Notes: generated by a model not told the origin, from the letters alone. Counted from the first letter of the stretch, positions 23,640 through 31,099 are shown. The stretch: DNA of 46,085 nucleotides from CAYJSJ01 sp964373065 (GCA_964373065.1 CAYJSJ010000009.1:1-46085), one strand, 5' to 3'. Made by a program: numbers and translations.

Positions 23640-24230
23640 TTATGGAATCATTGGAGCACTCTCACGCATACAAAACTGCAGAAAATATGCATGAATTTGC
23701 GTACAAGCCTCCAGTTCGGAATGGAATGTCGAAGCGAGGATGTTCCTCTCCCTTACGAGCACCGGATCATCCCCAGAAAGCGCGAGCACCAAAACATCGG
23801 TGCCGGTACGGATAATCTTTGGCGCCCGTATGAAGGAAGCATGAACCTCCCCGATATCACGAATCATGATATCTTCCGTAAAACTCCGAAGTTGCGGTCC
23901 ATACGCATTCCTATCCACGGAGATGTCCATAAGTTTCAAATGCGAATAGGAGAGCAGTATCGCCCCCGCGCACGTGCCGAAGATCGGCATACCGCTTCGT
24001 ACTCGGTTGATGATCATGCGATCGAGTCTGCCATGCTCCAAAAGCTTCATCATCACTGTGCTCTCTCCGCCGGGAAGTATGAGCGCATCCACCGATGCCA
24101 GATCTTCGCATGATCGCACTTCCTTCGCTTCAGTGCCCATAGAATGCAGGACGGCAATGTGCTCCGCGAAATCGCCTTGAAGGGAGAGGACGCCGACGGC
24201 AGAAGGGATTGGGGGCAAGTAGTCTCTCAC
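23640..24230 (-). CDS. pdxT: Pyridoxal 5'-phosphate synthase glutaminase subunit PdxT
   Basis: 196 residues, normal for PdxT, the class I glutaminase that feeds ammonia to PdxS. Visible are VGVLSLQGDFAEH, LILPGGESTVM, the nucleophile Cys in IFGTCAGAILLS, and the His-Glu pair in STFHSELEACTQIH (usually H-P-E-L). There is no ATG before the conserved start: GTG 24230 lies 2 bases after the pdxS stop, while GTG 24239 overlaps it. The tight spacing implies one pdxS-pdxT transcript and translational coupling. It is unrelated to the giant protein gene that follows on the same strand 112 bp away. Confidence 0.93.
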   Translation of the reverse strand: MRDYLPPIPSAVGVLSLQGDFAEHIAVLHSMGTEAKEVRSCEDLASVDALILPGGESTVMMKLLEHGRLDRMIINRVRSGMPIFGTCAGAILLSYSHLKLMDISVDRNAYGPQLRSFTEDIMIRDIGEVHASFIRAPKIIRTGTDVLVLALSGDDPVLVRERNILASTFHSELEACTQIHAYFLQFCMRESAPMIP

Positions 24231-24232
24231 TA

Positions 24233-25105
24233 TTACCACCCCCGCTCCTGCATTGCAACGTTCAAAGAGGCAATCTCCAGCCCCGCCATTGCCTCGCCAA
24301 GACCCTCGGATACTTCCGCAAGGATCTTTGCGTCGCTCCAGTGCGTCGTCGCGAGCACGATTGCCCGGGCGCGGGCTGCAGGATCCTTCGATGTAAAGAT
24401 TCCTGATCCCACAAATACGCCTTCGGCACCAAGGCTCATGAGGAGTGCGGCATCCGCGGGAGTCGCTATACCGCCCGCGACGAACGTGACAACGGGGAGC
24501 CTCTGCATTTCCTTCACGCGTTCGATGAGACCTAGCGGCACGCGCTCGGTTTCCGCAAAGAGTCTGAGATCGGTTTTCGATTGTTCCACCAAAGAAGCAA
24601 TCTCGCGCTTGATCAACTTGAGGTGGCGAACGGCTTCCACCACGTTCCCCGTCCCCGCCTCTCCCTTCGTTCGGATCATGGCGGCACCTTCGTGAATGCG
24701 CCGCAGGGCTTCGCCGAGATTCGTTGCACCGCAAACAAACGGAATCTGAAAATCGGATTTGAGGATATGATCGAAGGGATCTGCAGGTGTGAGTACCTCG
24801 CTCTCGTCAATGAAGTCGACCTCAAGTGCTTCGAGAATGCGTGCCTCTGCACTGTGACCGATACGCACTTTCGCCATCACGGGGATCGTGACCGCAGCTA
24901 GGATCTCTTGTATAAGTTTCGGATCGCTCATGCGCGCGACGCCGCCATCTTTTCGAATGTCTGCAGGCACGCGCTCCAGCGCCATCACCGCAGAGGCTCC
25001 TGCATCCTCCGCAATTTTTGCCTGCTCTGCCGTGACGACGTCCATAATCACGCCGCCCTTGAGCATGGCGGCGAGTCCTTCGCCGAGAGTGTTGCGTTTC
25101 TGCAT
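24233..25105 (-). CDS. pdxS: Pyridoxal 5'-phosphate synthase subunit PdxS
   Basis: 290 residues, typical PdxS. It makes PLP from ribose 5-phosphate, glyceraldehyde 3-phosphate and ammonia. Motifs: GGVIMDVVTAEQAKIAEDAGA with the Asp that meets the first Lys, VMAKVRIGHSAEARILEALEVDFIDESEVLTPAD with Lys of MAKVR, FVCGATNLGEALRRI, MIRTKGEAGTGN and GIATPADAALLMSLGAEGVFVGSGIF for phosphate binding. An extended -10 (TGATACCGT) lies 6 nt before the ATG. pdxT follows directly. Confidence 0.98.
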   Translation of the reverse strand: MQKRNTLGEGLAAMLKGGVIMDVVTAEQAKIAEDAGASAVMALERVPADIRKDGGVARMSDPKLIQEILAAVTIPVMAKVRIGHSAEARILEALEVDFIDESEVLTPADPFDHILKSDFQIPFVCGATNLGEALRRIHEGAAMIRTKGEAGTGNVVEAVRHLKLIKREIASLVEQSKTDLRLFAETERVPLGLIERVKEMQRLPVVTFVAGGIATPADAALLMSLGAEGVFVGSGIFTSKDPAARARAIVLATTHWSDAKILAEVSEGLGEAMAGLEIASLNVAMQERGW

Positions 25106-25111
25106 GACAAA

Positions 25112-25120
25112 ACGGTATCA
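25112..25120 (-). promoter_or_regulatory. Extended -10 box of pdxS-pdxT
   Basis: TGATACCGT on the minus strand, 6 nt before the pdxS ATG, so the mRNA would start at or next to the start codon. Confidence 0.6.
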
Positions 25121-25172
25121 TGCTCGCCACGTATTGTGGAGCAAGGAAGTGTAAAAACTTTCGGTTCCAATG

Positions 25173-25198
25173 CTAACCCTAACCCTATCCCTAACCCT
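25173..25198 (+). repeat. CTAACC-type telomere-like repeat before idi
   Basis: CTAACCCTAACCCTATCCCTAACCCT is a degenerate array of 6-bp units ending in the idi -10 box. It has no G and contains TAA in one frame. Related arrays with a 7-bp unit (CTAAAYC) stand before mvk, mvaD, thiolase and the GH15 gene. Confidence 0.8.
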
Positions 25199-25203
25199 AT
25201 ACT
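25198..25203 (+). promoter_or_regulatory. -10 box of idi
   Basis: TATACT, 5 nt before the idi ATG and directly after the CTAACC array. This is the closest spacing seen; the transcript would start at the ATG. Confidence 0.5.
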
Positions 25204-25208
25204 CCCCC

Positions 25209-25721
25209 ATGAAGACCGTTATCCTCACCAATGAAAAGGGGGAACACCTCGGTACTGTGGACCGCAGAGAAGCGCACGCCAACGAAGGCATGCTCCATAA
25301 AGCATTTTCGGTATTTGTCTTTAGCCACGCTTCCTCAAAACTGCTCATTCAAAGAAGGGCGAGAGAAAAACTGTTCGGAAACCTCTGGGCAAATACCTGC
25401 TGCAGCCACCCGCGGGAAAAACTCCCGATAGAAAATGAAGCAGAAAACCGCCTCGAAGAGGAATGTGGCTTCCGCTGTCCTCTAACGGTACATTCATCCT
25501 TCGTCTACCAGGCAAGCGACCCCGAAGGAAAAGGTATCGAGCATGAATACGATACGATATTGATTGGTGAGGCTGATGAAACCGTGCAATTACATCCAGA
25601 TCCAGGCGAAATTGCGGAAATGCAGTGGATCAATGTGAGCGAACTGAAAGAAGCAATGCAATCTGAACCGAATGCGTATGCTCCGTGGTTCCACCAAGCA
25701 TTGGAGCTTATTATGGAATAG
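25209..25721 (+). CDS. idi: Isopentenyl-diphosphate delta-isomerase, type I
   Basis: 170 residues, a Nudix-fold type I isomerase that converts IPP to DMAPP. Diagnostic parts are LHKAFSVFVFSHASSKLLIQRRA, the active-site Cys block GNLWANTCCSHPRE (TNTCCSHPL in homologues), EAENRLEEECGF, the metal-binding Glu pair in GIEHEYDTILIGE, and INVSELKEAMQSEPNAYAPWF. The ATG at 25209 follows a -10 box by 5 nt; an upstream ATG at 25170 would translate the CTAACC repeat. It is first in the isoprenoid island and is followed by uppS after 67 bases. Confidence 0.96.
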   Translation: MKTVILTNEKGEHLGTVDRREAHANEGMLHKAFSVFVFSHASSKLLIQRRAREKLFGNLWANTCCSHPREKLPIENEAENRLEEECGFRCPLTVHSSFVYQASDPEGKGIEHEYDTILIGEADETVQLHPDPGEIAEMQWINVSELKEAMQSEPNAYAPWFHQALELIME

Positions 25722-25725
25722 TGAT

Positions 25726-25746
25726 CGGTTGTCGGTTGTCGGTTGT
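25726..25746 (+). repeat. 7-bp tandem repeat CGGTTGT x3 between idi and uppS
   Basis: Three exact CGGTTGT units begin 4 bases after the idi stop. The same family in opposite orientation (CCGACAA x4) is read in frame in the DUF35-kinase gene (32481-32508). Confidence 0.9.
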
Positions 25747-25759
25747 CAGTAATCAGCTA

Positions 25760-25769
25760 CCCCCCCCCC
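25760..25769 (+). repeat. C10 homopolymer in the uppS leader
   Basis: Ten consecutive C, 19 bases before the apparent uppS start. Loss or gain of one C would join the uppS frame to an upstream TTG (25743) or GTG (25721). The tract could be a phase-variable element or a sequencing weak point. Confidence 0.6.
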
Positions 25770-25788
25770 ACTCTCTACGCCCAACCCC

Positions 25789-26490
25789 CTGCATATCGCC
25801 ATCATCCCGGACGGCAACCGCCGATGGGCTAAAGCGAAAGGCCTGCACCCTTGGGACGGCCATAAGGAAGCCATAGAGCATTTCCGCGAACTTACGCAGT
25901 GGTGCCGCAATGATCCACGCATTTCTGTACTCACTGTCTGGTGCTTCTCTACGGAAAACTGGAAACGCGATCCGAAGGAGATAGCGATGCTTATGAAGAT
26001 GCTCGAAGACTATTTGCAGAAAGAACGCAAAGGCTTCCTCGACGAGAAGACGCGCTTCGTGCATTCGGGCAGGAAGGATCGCATTCCGAAATCCCTCGCG
26101 AAGCTGATCACCGAAGTAGAAGAGGAAACCCTGCACCAGTCGCAACACTCCGGTACAGGGCAGGCTCCGGATCCTCACCGGTTCACGCTCAACCTTGCCG
26201 TCGATTACGGAGGTATGGATGAAGTGGCGCGCGCCGCGCAGCGTTGCCAATCAACCAATCAACCAATCAACCAATCAACGCTGCGTGAACATATGGATCA
26301 TCCTGAACTCCCCGATATCGATCTCGTCATCCGCACCTCCGGAGAAATGCGCACATCCAATTTTTTCCTCTGGCAAACTGCGTACGCGGAATGGGAATTT
26401 ACAGAAAAGCTCTTCCCGGACTTTACCGTCGATGATCTACAGAAATCCGTAGATGCGTTTTTAAAACGTACAAGACGATTTGGCTCATAG
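25789..26490 (+). CDS. uppS: Isoprenyl (undecaprenyl) diphosphate synthase, apparent CTG start
   Basis: 233 residues if read from CTG 25789. The first conserved block, HIAIIPDGNRRWAKAKGLHPWDGH, begins at the second codon. Next come VWCFSTENWKRDPKEI, LNLAVDYGGMDEV, and IDLVIRTSGEMRTSNFFLWQTAYAEWEF for IPP binding. No in-frame ATG, GTG or TTG exists between the stop at 25750 and this block; the next ATG is in mid-domain and would delete the catalytic Asp. A CCAATCAA array is read as QSTNQPINQST just before the last conserved block, in a variable region. The enzyme makes the C55 lipid carrier for wall and glycan synthesis, fed by idi. Confidence 0.9.
   Translation: MHIAIIPDGNRRWAKAKGLHPWDGHKEAIEHFRELTQWCRNDPRISVLTVWCFSTENWKRDPKEIAMLMKMLEDYLQKERKGFLDEKTRFVHSGRKDRIPKSLAKLITEVEEETLHQSQHSGTGQAPDPHRFTLNLAVDYGGMDEVARAAQRCQSTNQPINQSTLREHMDHPELPDIDLVIRTSGEMRTSNFFLWQTAYAEWEFTEKLFPDFTVDDLQKSVDAFLKRTRRFGS
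26247..26278 (+). repeat. 8-bp tandem repeat CCAATCAA x4 inside uppS
   Basis: Four exact CCAATCAA units are translated as CQSTNQPINQST. There is no stop codon in any forward frame of the unit. Confidence 0.93.
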
Positions 26491-26500
26491 AATAGACTCG

Positions 26501-26521
26501 AAATCCTAAATCCTAAATCCT
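26501..26521 (+). repeat. 7-bp tandem repeat AAATCCT x3 before mvk
   Basis: Three exact AAATCCT units lie 10 bases after the uppS stop, followed by a C-rich leader. Same family as the arrays at 27421, 31076 and 35903. Confidence 0.88.
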
Positions 26522-26542
26522 ACCCCCCTGTTCCTACGCTCC

Positions 26543-27438
26543 ATGCACAATCCTCTGCTTGCGGGAAAATAATTCTCTGCGGCGAATATGCCGTCCTCTT
26601 CGGTTACCCGGGCATTGCAGTACCTGCACCGCTCCGCGTGACTGCGATATTCGAAGAAGCGCCCAATGCAAACGACATAGAAATTCACTGGAAGCAATGG
26701 AACAATGGAACAATGGAACAATGGAACAACTACGTACAAAAGATCATCGACTGCTGCATAGCACTTGGATCGTTTCCTCCGGGCATCCTCACGATTGAAA
26801 ACGACATTCCTCTTGGTAAAGGCATGGGCGCATCGACGGCATTCGTAATCGCAATCGCACGGTGCCTTCTTGGGAATGATTGTAAAAAGGAGGTGTTGCA
26901 GATCGAAGACGCGTTGAATCCGGGTCATAGCGGCATAGACTTCGCGGTGATCTGGCATGAGAAGCCTGTTCTTTTTTGCAAAGGTTCCGAACCAAAGTTC
27001 ATCGAACTTCCGAAAGATATTCTAGAGGGTGCACTACTCATAGACAGTGGCACACCGGACCAGACGACACCGGAACTTGTTGCATGGGTAAGAGAGAAGG
27101 AAGGTTTGGAAGGTTGGGAAGGTTTGGAAGGTTGGGAAGGTTTGGAAAATGGGAGACCGGTGCAGAGTGCTCTCCATACCATCGGTCGCTGTACGGAGAG
27201 GCTCATCCGCGGCGAGGAGTATGCTTTCGTAATGCGTGATCACGAACACGCACAGGAAGACCTCGGAGTCGTCTCAGATAAGGCAAAAAGATTGATCAAA
27301 TTAATTGTTCAAAATGGTGGCTCTGCTAAGGTAATCGGCGCAGGAGGGCGCACGGGGGGCAGCGGCATGGTGCTCGCGATCGGGATCGATGCATCAAAAG
27401 TGCCAAAAGGATATGAAATCCTAAACTCTAAACTCTAA
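26543..27438 (+). CDS. mvk: Mevalonate kinase, needs a -1 frameshift near codon 9
   Basis: GHMP kinase that phosphorylates mevalonate. ATG 26543 opens MHNPLLAGK and then meets TAA (26570). Slipping back one base at G-GGA-AAA (26563-26569) gives MHNPLLAGKIILCGEYAVLFGYPG, the expected start of the family. The rest is intact: ATP loop IPLGKGMGASTAF, DALNPGHSGIDF with catalytic Asp, and GAGGRTGGSGMVLA. The main frame itself has no ATG/GTG/TTG before KIILCGE after its stop at 26488; a GTG at 26638 is too late. Alternatives are a 1-base sequencing deletion in the A run or a real frameshift mutation. Two repeat arrays are read in frame, at about residues 51-61 and 186-201. mvaD follows 14 bases downstream. 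Confidence 0.88.
26563..26594 (+). other. Candidate programmed -1 frameshift site in mvk
   Basis: Slippery heptamer G-GGA-AAA (26563-26569) in the frame of ATG 26543, followed at once by TAA. After a 9-nt spacer, GCGGC (26579-26583) and GCCGT (26590-26594) form a 5-bp stem with a 6-nt loop. After a slip both tRNAs re-pair well (GGG, AAA). Confidence 0.5.
26695..26726 (+). repeat. 8-bp tandem repeat CAATGGAA x4 inside mvk
   Basis: Four exact CAATGGAA units are read as QWNNGTMEQWN. The core is shared with the 16-bp array before prgI (12507-12538). Confidence 0.93.
27099..27147 (+). repeat. 18-bp tandem repeat x2.7 inside mvk
   Basis: GGAAGGTTTGGAAGGTTG is repeated at 27099 and 27117 and partly at 27135, encoding EGLEGW hexapeptides. 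Both 18-bp arrays in coding sequence (here and in S1) keep frame and sequence in every unit. Confidence 0.92.
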
Positions 27439-27449
27439 ATCCTAACCCT
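27421..27449 (+). repeat. CTAAACT/CTAAATC repeat at the mvk-mvaD junction
   Basis: CTAAACTCTAAACTCTAAAT followed by CCTAACCCTC. The mvk stop codon TAA (27436-27438) is one of the repeat units; the mvaD ATG follows 3 bases after the array. Confidence 0.85.
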
Positions 27450-27452
27450 CAC

Positions 27453-28475
27453 ATGCCCACCGCACGCGCAACACCCAATATCGCCCTCATCAAATACTGG
27501 GGCAATAGTCCTCACGGAAACGAGTGGCGTCTGCCTGCCGCAGATTCCTGTTCGATGACACTCGACTCCCCCTTCGTCGACGTCACAGTAGAACATTCCG
27601 ATCATTTCTCAGTAACTTCAGCAAATAAAGAGATGAAGGAAAAGGACATCGCACGATTTCAAAAAACCATGGAGCTGATCGATAAATATTTGAACCAAAT
27701 TTTCCATTTTCCATCTTCCATCTTCAATCCAATAACAATCAGCATCTCCTCCCACATTCCCCCCAGCATCGGCCTCGCCTCTTCTTCCGCAGTATTCGCT
27801 GCATTTGCAAAAGGGGTAGCGGGATTGATCGAACAGACCGCAGACAGTATGCCTGCTCTGAATGATGAACAAATCTCGATTATGGCGCGCCTTGGTTCCG
27901 GCTCCGCCGCACGCAGCATCTTCGGCGGCTTTGTCGCGCTTACAAACAACCGACAACAAGAAACGGAGAACTCCATTGATGCCATGATAGCCAGACAAAT
28001 AGCACCTACTTCCCACTGGCCTCTCCATGACATCATCATTGTCCCGAGTACCGAAGAGAAAAAGGTAAGCTCCACCGAAGGACACGCTGGCGCGCACACG
28101 AGTCCGCACTTCGCAGATCGCATCCGAAGCATCCAAAATCGAAGGCAGCAGGAATGCATCGACGCTATTCTTAAAAAAGATTTTGAAAAACTCCAAGCAG
28201 TCTCCGAAGAAGACTGCCTCGACATGCACCGTTGCATGCAAACACAGACTCCCCCACTCCACTATCTCTCCGAAGAAACGTATCGGATCATCGAAGAAAT
28301 CAAATCACTGAGAGAATCCAAGCACCTCCCCGTGCTCTTCACCATGGACGCCGGACCGACGGTGCATCTTTTATGCTTGCCCGAAGCAGTACGTGAAGTG
28401 ACCGCATTCGCACATGCACAGAAAGAATGCAGAGTATTTGAAACAATAACCGGGAAAGGAGCTCATCTTCTTTAG
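27453..28475 (+). CDS. mvaD: Diphosphomevalonate decarboxylase
   Basis: 340 residues, normal length. It converts mevalonate 5-diphosphate and ATP to IPP. Motifs: ATPNIALIKYWG at the N-terminus, SHIPPSIGLASSSAVFAAFA for ATP binding, MARLGSGSAARSIFGGFV with the Ser and Arg that hold the substrate, and FTMDAGPTVHLLC with the catalytic Asp region near the end. The pattern favours the diphosphate-specific enzyme over archaeal phosphomevalonate decarboxylase, but this cannot be settled by eye. A TTTTCCA repeat is read in frame as FHFPSSIF near residue 86. The leader has no Shine-Dalgarno sequence (CTAACCCTCAC). Confidence 0.93.
   Translation: MPTARATPNIALIKYWGNSPHGNEWRLPAADSCSMTLDSPFVDVTVEHSDHFSVTSANKEMKEKDIARFQKTMELIDKYLNQIFHFPSSIFNPITISISSHIPPSIGLASSSAVFAAFAKGVAGLIEQTADSMPALNDEQISIMARLGSGSAARSIFGGFVALTNNRQQETENSIDAMIARQIAPTSHWPLHDIIIVPSTEEKKVSSTEGHAGAHTSPHFADRIRSIQNRRQQECIDAILKKDFEKLQAVSEEDCLDMHRCMQTQTPPLHYLSEETYRIIEEIKSLRESKHLPVLFTMDAGPTVHLLCLPEAVREVTAFAHAQKECRVFETITGKGAHLL
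27700..27727 (+). repeat. 7-bp repeat TTTTCCA x2 plus TCTTCCA variants inside mvaD
   Basis: TTTTCCA, TTTTCCA, TCTTCCA, TCTTCAA. The same unit forms an intergenic array at 38027-38061. Confidence 0.85.
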
Positions 28476-28556
28476 TTGAATGAAGGTGTAAGTATTACGG
28501 GTAAGGGTTTGGCATTTCCCCCTTATCCCTTAATACTATCCCCGAACCCCTCATCC

Positions 28557-29714
28557 ATGGATCTCCGCAATCTCCCCGCATCTCTCTCCCCACATGAACG
28601 TTGCGCCGTTCGCCGCATGCAGATACAAGACACGCTCGGTGTGAATCTTTCTCTGCTTGGAACTGAACCCCAGAGGATAGGTGATGCCGAACAGAAAAAC
28701 TGTGAACAGATGTTCGGCTCAGTCCCTATCCCAGTTGGGTACGCAGGTCCGCTGAACGTGACCTTCAGTAATGGAGAAACAACGGACATTCACTTGCCGC
28801 TTGCGACGACCGAAGGCGCGCTCGTCGCGAGTGTCAATCGCGGATGTAAGGCAATTTCGGCATCGGGAGGCGCAACTGTCACGTCGGTGTACCATGGCAT
28901 AAGCAGATCAATCGCATGGAAGCTCAAAGCTCAAAGCTCAAAGCTCACATCATTCATCCGAGAAAAGGAAACCGCATGGAAACGCCTAGCCGAGTCTACG
29001 AGCAGGCATCTGAAGATCATGAGCTACGACATCGACGAGCGTGATGACTATGTCTTCCTGACTATCAACGGTGATGCTCAGGAAGCCATGGGCATGAATA
29101 TGATCACGATCGCCGCGCAGGCTATCGGTGATTTTATTGCGAAAGAAACGGGAGCGGAATTGATCACAATAGCCGCAAATGTGGATAGCGATAAAAAACC
29201 GAGCAAGCGAACGCATGACCGCGGTCGCGGATACGAAGTGACTGCCACCTGCACCCTCGATCAGGAAACTGTCTCATCGACCGTAAAGACCACGCCGGAA
29301 AAACTCCTCGCTGTCGCCGATGCGAAGCTCAACCATGGTTCCACTATCGCGGGAGCTCTCGGCAGCAACCTCCATGCTGCAAACGTAATCGCGGCACTCT
29401 ACCTGGCAACCGGCCAAGATGCGGCGCACGTGGTGGAAGGATCGATGGCGGATACCACGGTGACCAAAGAAGCACACGGCATTTCTGTCCGCGTCCGGCT
29501 CCCCGCCATTCTCGTTGGTGTACGCGGCGGCGGCACGGAACTCCCCGCTCAATCTCAGTGCCTTTCACTGCTCATGAAGCCAAAGACTACACTGCGCCCT
29601 GCGCAGCAACTTGCTGAATCCATCGGTGCGGCTGTTCTTGCGGGGGAAGTGAGTTTACTTGCAGCCCAAGCCTCCCAAAAACTTGCGGATGCACATGTGA
29701 AACTTGCCCGCTGA
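28557..29714 (+). CDS. Hydroxymethylglutaryl-CoA reductase, class I type
   Basis: 385 residues from ATG 28557 (MDLRNLPASLSPHERCAVRR). It reduces HMG-CoA to mevalonate. Class I features: FGSVPIPVGYAGPL, PLATTEGALVASVNRGCKAIS with the catalytic Glu, GAMGMN-type cofactor loop EAMGMNMITIAAQAIGD, LITIAANVDSDKKPSKR with the catalytic Lys, and ALGSNLHAANVIAALYLATGQDAAHVVEGS. Class II enzymes have DAMGAN instead. The loop reads GDAQEAMGMN, two residues longer than the usual GDAMGMN. An AAGCTCA array is read as KLKAQSSKLTS near residue 124. The gene follows mvaD by 81 bases whose sequence is C-rich. Confidence 0.92.
   Translation: MDLRNLPASLSPHERCAVRRMQIQDTLGVNLSLLGTEPQRIGDAEQKNCEQMFGSVPIPVGYAGPLNVTFSNGETTDIHLPLATTEGALVASVNRGCKAISASGGATVTSVYHGISRSIAWKLKAQSSKLTSFIREKETAWKRLAESTSRHLKIMSYDIDERDDYVFLTINGDAQEAMGMNMITIAAQAIGDFIAKETGAELITIAANVDSDKKPSKRTHDRGRGYEVTATCTLDQETVSSTVKTTPEKLLAVADAKLNHGSTIAGALGSNLHAANVIAALYLATGQDAAHVVEGSMADTTVTKEAHGISVRVRLPAILVGVRGGGTELPAQSQCLSLLMKPKTTLRPAQQLAESIGAAVLAGEVSLLAAQASQKLADAHVKLAR
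28920..28947 (+). repeat. 7-bp tandem repeat AAGCTCA x4 inside the HMG-CoA reductase gene
   Basis: Four exact AAGCTCA units are translated as KLKAQSSKLT. A related AAGCTCT pair stands at the end of mvaS (31078-31091). Confidence 0.92.
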
Positions 29715-29715
29715 T

Positions 29716-29979
29716 CTACGCTGCAGTCACCCACTGGATTTCTCCGCTTTGGATCTCCGGAGAAGCTGCCAAATCAATATGCGAAGCTTTGGTCTTTTCC
29801 TGCATATCTGCAAACACCATATCATTGTGCTGCATCCAGCGATGCCGCAGCTCGTCAATAATGACTCGCACCTGCTTCACACAAGGATCAAGAAAATCCA
29901 CTTGTTGCTGCGGCTCCAAGCACTCCTCGCTTGGATCTTCGCCCTTCTCCCAGAGAACTAAATTCGACTCTTGAGCCAT
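29716..29979 (-). CDS. Small hypothetical protein inside the isoprenoid island
   Basis: 87 residues, no family recognised. MAQESNLVLWEKGEDPSEECLEPQQ is acidic and has a Cys pair, with another Cys in DFLDPCVKQVRVII, followed by a His/Trp-rich helix (DELRHRWMQHNDMVF). No signal peptide or membrane helix. It lies on the strand opposite to the pathway genes, ends 1 base after the HMG-CoA reductase stop, and is divergent from mvaS. A perfect TATAAT lies 6 nt before the ATG. Its position suggests a local partner or regulator, but nothing in the sequence shows this. Confidence 0.7.
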   Translation of the reverse strand: MAQESNLVLWEKGEDPSEECLEPQQQVDFLDPCVKQVRVIIDELRHRWMQHNDMVFADMQEKTKASHIDLAASPEIQSGEIQWVTAA

Positions 29980-29985
29980 AGTCGC

Positions 29986-29991
29986 ATTATA
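29986..29991 (-). promoter_or_regulatory. Consensus -10 box of the small gene at 29716
   Basis: TATAAT on the minus strand, 6 nt before the ATG; a clear leaderless arrangement. Confidence 0.65.
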
Positions 29992-30057
29992 AGCAAGGAT
30001 TACTAATTCTGTCAAGAATTCCTCCGTGAAACCCTGCGTGCTATTTTATTTTTTCGC

Positions 30058-30063
30058 TACACT
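30058..30063 (+). promoter_or_regulatory. -10 box of mvaS
   Basis: TACACT, 10 nt before the mvaS ATG, preceded by a T-rich stretch. It would start a second transcript within the isoprenoid island. Confidence 0.5.
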
Positions 30064-30073
30064 GTCTCCCCGA

Positions 30074-31099
30074 ATGACCACTTCCGCCATCATCGGCTTT
30101 GGTTTATCCGTGCCTGCGCGAAAGATCACAACGGAAGAAATCGCAAAGCACTGGCACCAAGATGCTTCATCAATCTTTGCAGGACTCGGCGTGAGCGAAA
30201 AAACAGTACCGGAGGACGGGCAGGATACATTCACGCTCGCCTATGAGGCCGCCAAACAGGCTATCGAAGTTGCGAAGATACGATCAAGTCAGGTCTCCGC
30301 CGTCTTTGTCGGTTCAGAGAGCCACCCCTATGCGGTAAAGCCCACGAGCGGCATGGTAGCTGCCATGCTCGAATGTGACCCGTTCTGCCACGCGGCTGAC
30401 CTGGAGTTTGCGTGCAAAGCAGGAACCGCTGCAATGCAGATCGTCGATAGCATGGTACGAGCGAAGCAAATAACCTACGGACTCGCCATCGGCGCAGACT
30501 GCGCCCAAAGCCGTCCCGGCGACGCACTCGAGTATACGGCAGCGGCCGGTGCTGCGGCATTTGTGATCGGACCTGTAACAAGCAAGAACGCGCTCTGTCG
30601 CATCGACAAAACATTATCTTTTACATCGGACACTCCAGACTTCTGGCGGGCAAATGGCGAGAAGTACCCGAACCACGCGGGCCGGTTCACGGGCGAGCCT
30701 GCATACTTTCATCATGTCAGAGAAGCCGCAAAAGGAATGCTACAGCTCTGCAACCTGCAACCTGCATCCATCGACCACGTTATCTTCCACATGCCAAACG
30801 CCAAGTTCCCGAACCGCATCGCAAAGGAGCTCGGATTTACGAAAGAACAGCTCAAACACGGTTTCATCGTCCCGTCGATCGGCAATACGTATGCCGCCTG
30901 CTCCCCACTCGGACTCGCCCATGTGCTGCAGAAAGCAAAGAAAGGCCAAACGATCTTGGTTGTCTCCTACGGATCCGGTGCCGGAAGTGACGCATGTATG
31001 ATGACGATGCTCCGCGATGGCGTAAAACTTCCGGTGGAGACCAGAGAAACGGTGTACATCGGCTACGCCGAGTACCAAGCTCTAAGCTCTAAATCCTAA
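30074..31099 (+). CDS. mvaS: Hydroxymethylglutaryl-CoA synthase, archaeal type
   Basis: 341 residues, a thiolase-fold enzyme that condenses acetyl-CoA with acetoacetyl-CoA. Visible are MTTSAIIGFGLSVPARKITTEEIAK, VGSESHPYAVKPTS, the active-site Cys in LEFACKAGTAAMQI, GDALEYTAAAGAAAFVIG, the His in DHVIFHMPNAKFP, and GNTYAACSPLGLAHVLQKAK. Its length and its neighbours (thiolase, DUF35) are as in archaea, where the three form one complex that channels acetoacetyl-CoA. A CTGCAAC array is read in frame as LCNLQPAS near residue 227. The TAA stop lies within a CTAAATC repeat. Confidence 0.92.
   Translation: MTTSAIIGFGLSVPARKITTEEIAKHWHQDASSIFAGLGVSEKTVPEDGQDTFTLAYEAAKQAIEVAKIRSSQVSAVFVGSESHPYAVKPTSGMVAAMLECDPFCHAADLEFACKAGTAAMQIVDSMVRAKQITYGLAIGADCAQSRPGDALEYTAAAGAAAFVIGPVTSKNALCRIDKTLSFTSDTPDFWRANGEKYPNHAGRFTGEPAYFHHVREAAKGMLQLCNLQPASIDHVIFHMPNAKFPNRIAKELGFTKEQLKHGFIVPSIGNTYAACSPLGLAHVLQKAKKGQTILVVSYGSGAGSDACMMTMLRDGVKLPVETRETVYIGYAEYQALSSKS
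30748..30768 (+). repeat. 7-bp tandem repeat CTGCAAC x2 plus CTGCATC inside mvaS
   Basis: Same unit as the array after rplK (5301-5328), here in coding sequence. Confidence 0.88.

Noticed and set aside
24240..24734. N-terminal extension of pdxT through pdxS
   Set aside because: The frame stays open by chance inside pdxS; PdxT proteins start right at the conserved VGVLSLQGDF, and the extension has no homology.
26638..27438. mvk as a truncated gene starting at GTG 26638
   Set aside because: This start would remove the first GHMP strand and the conserved GKIILCGEYAVLFG segment, which is fully preserved upstream in the same frame.
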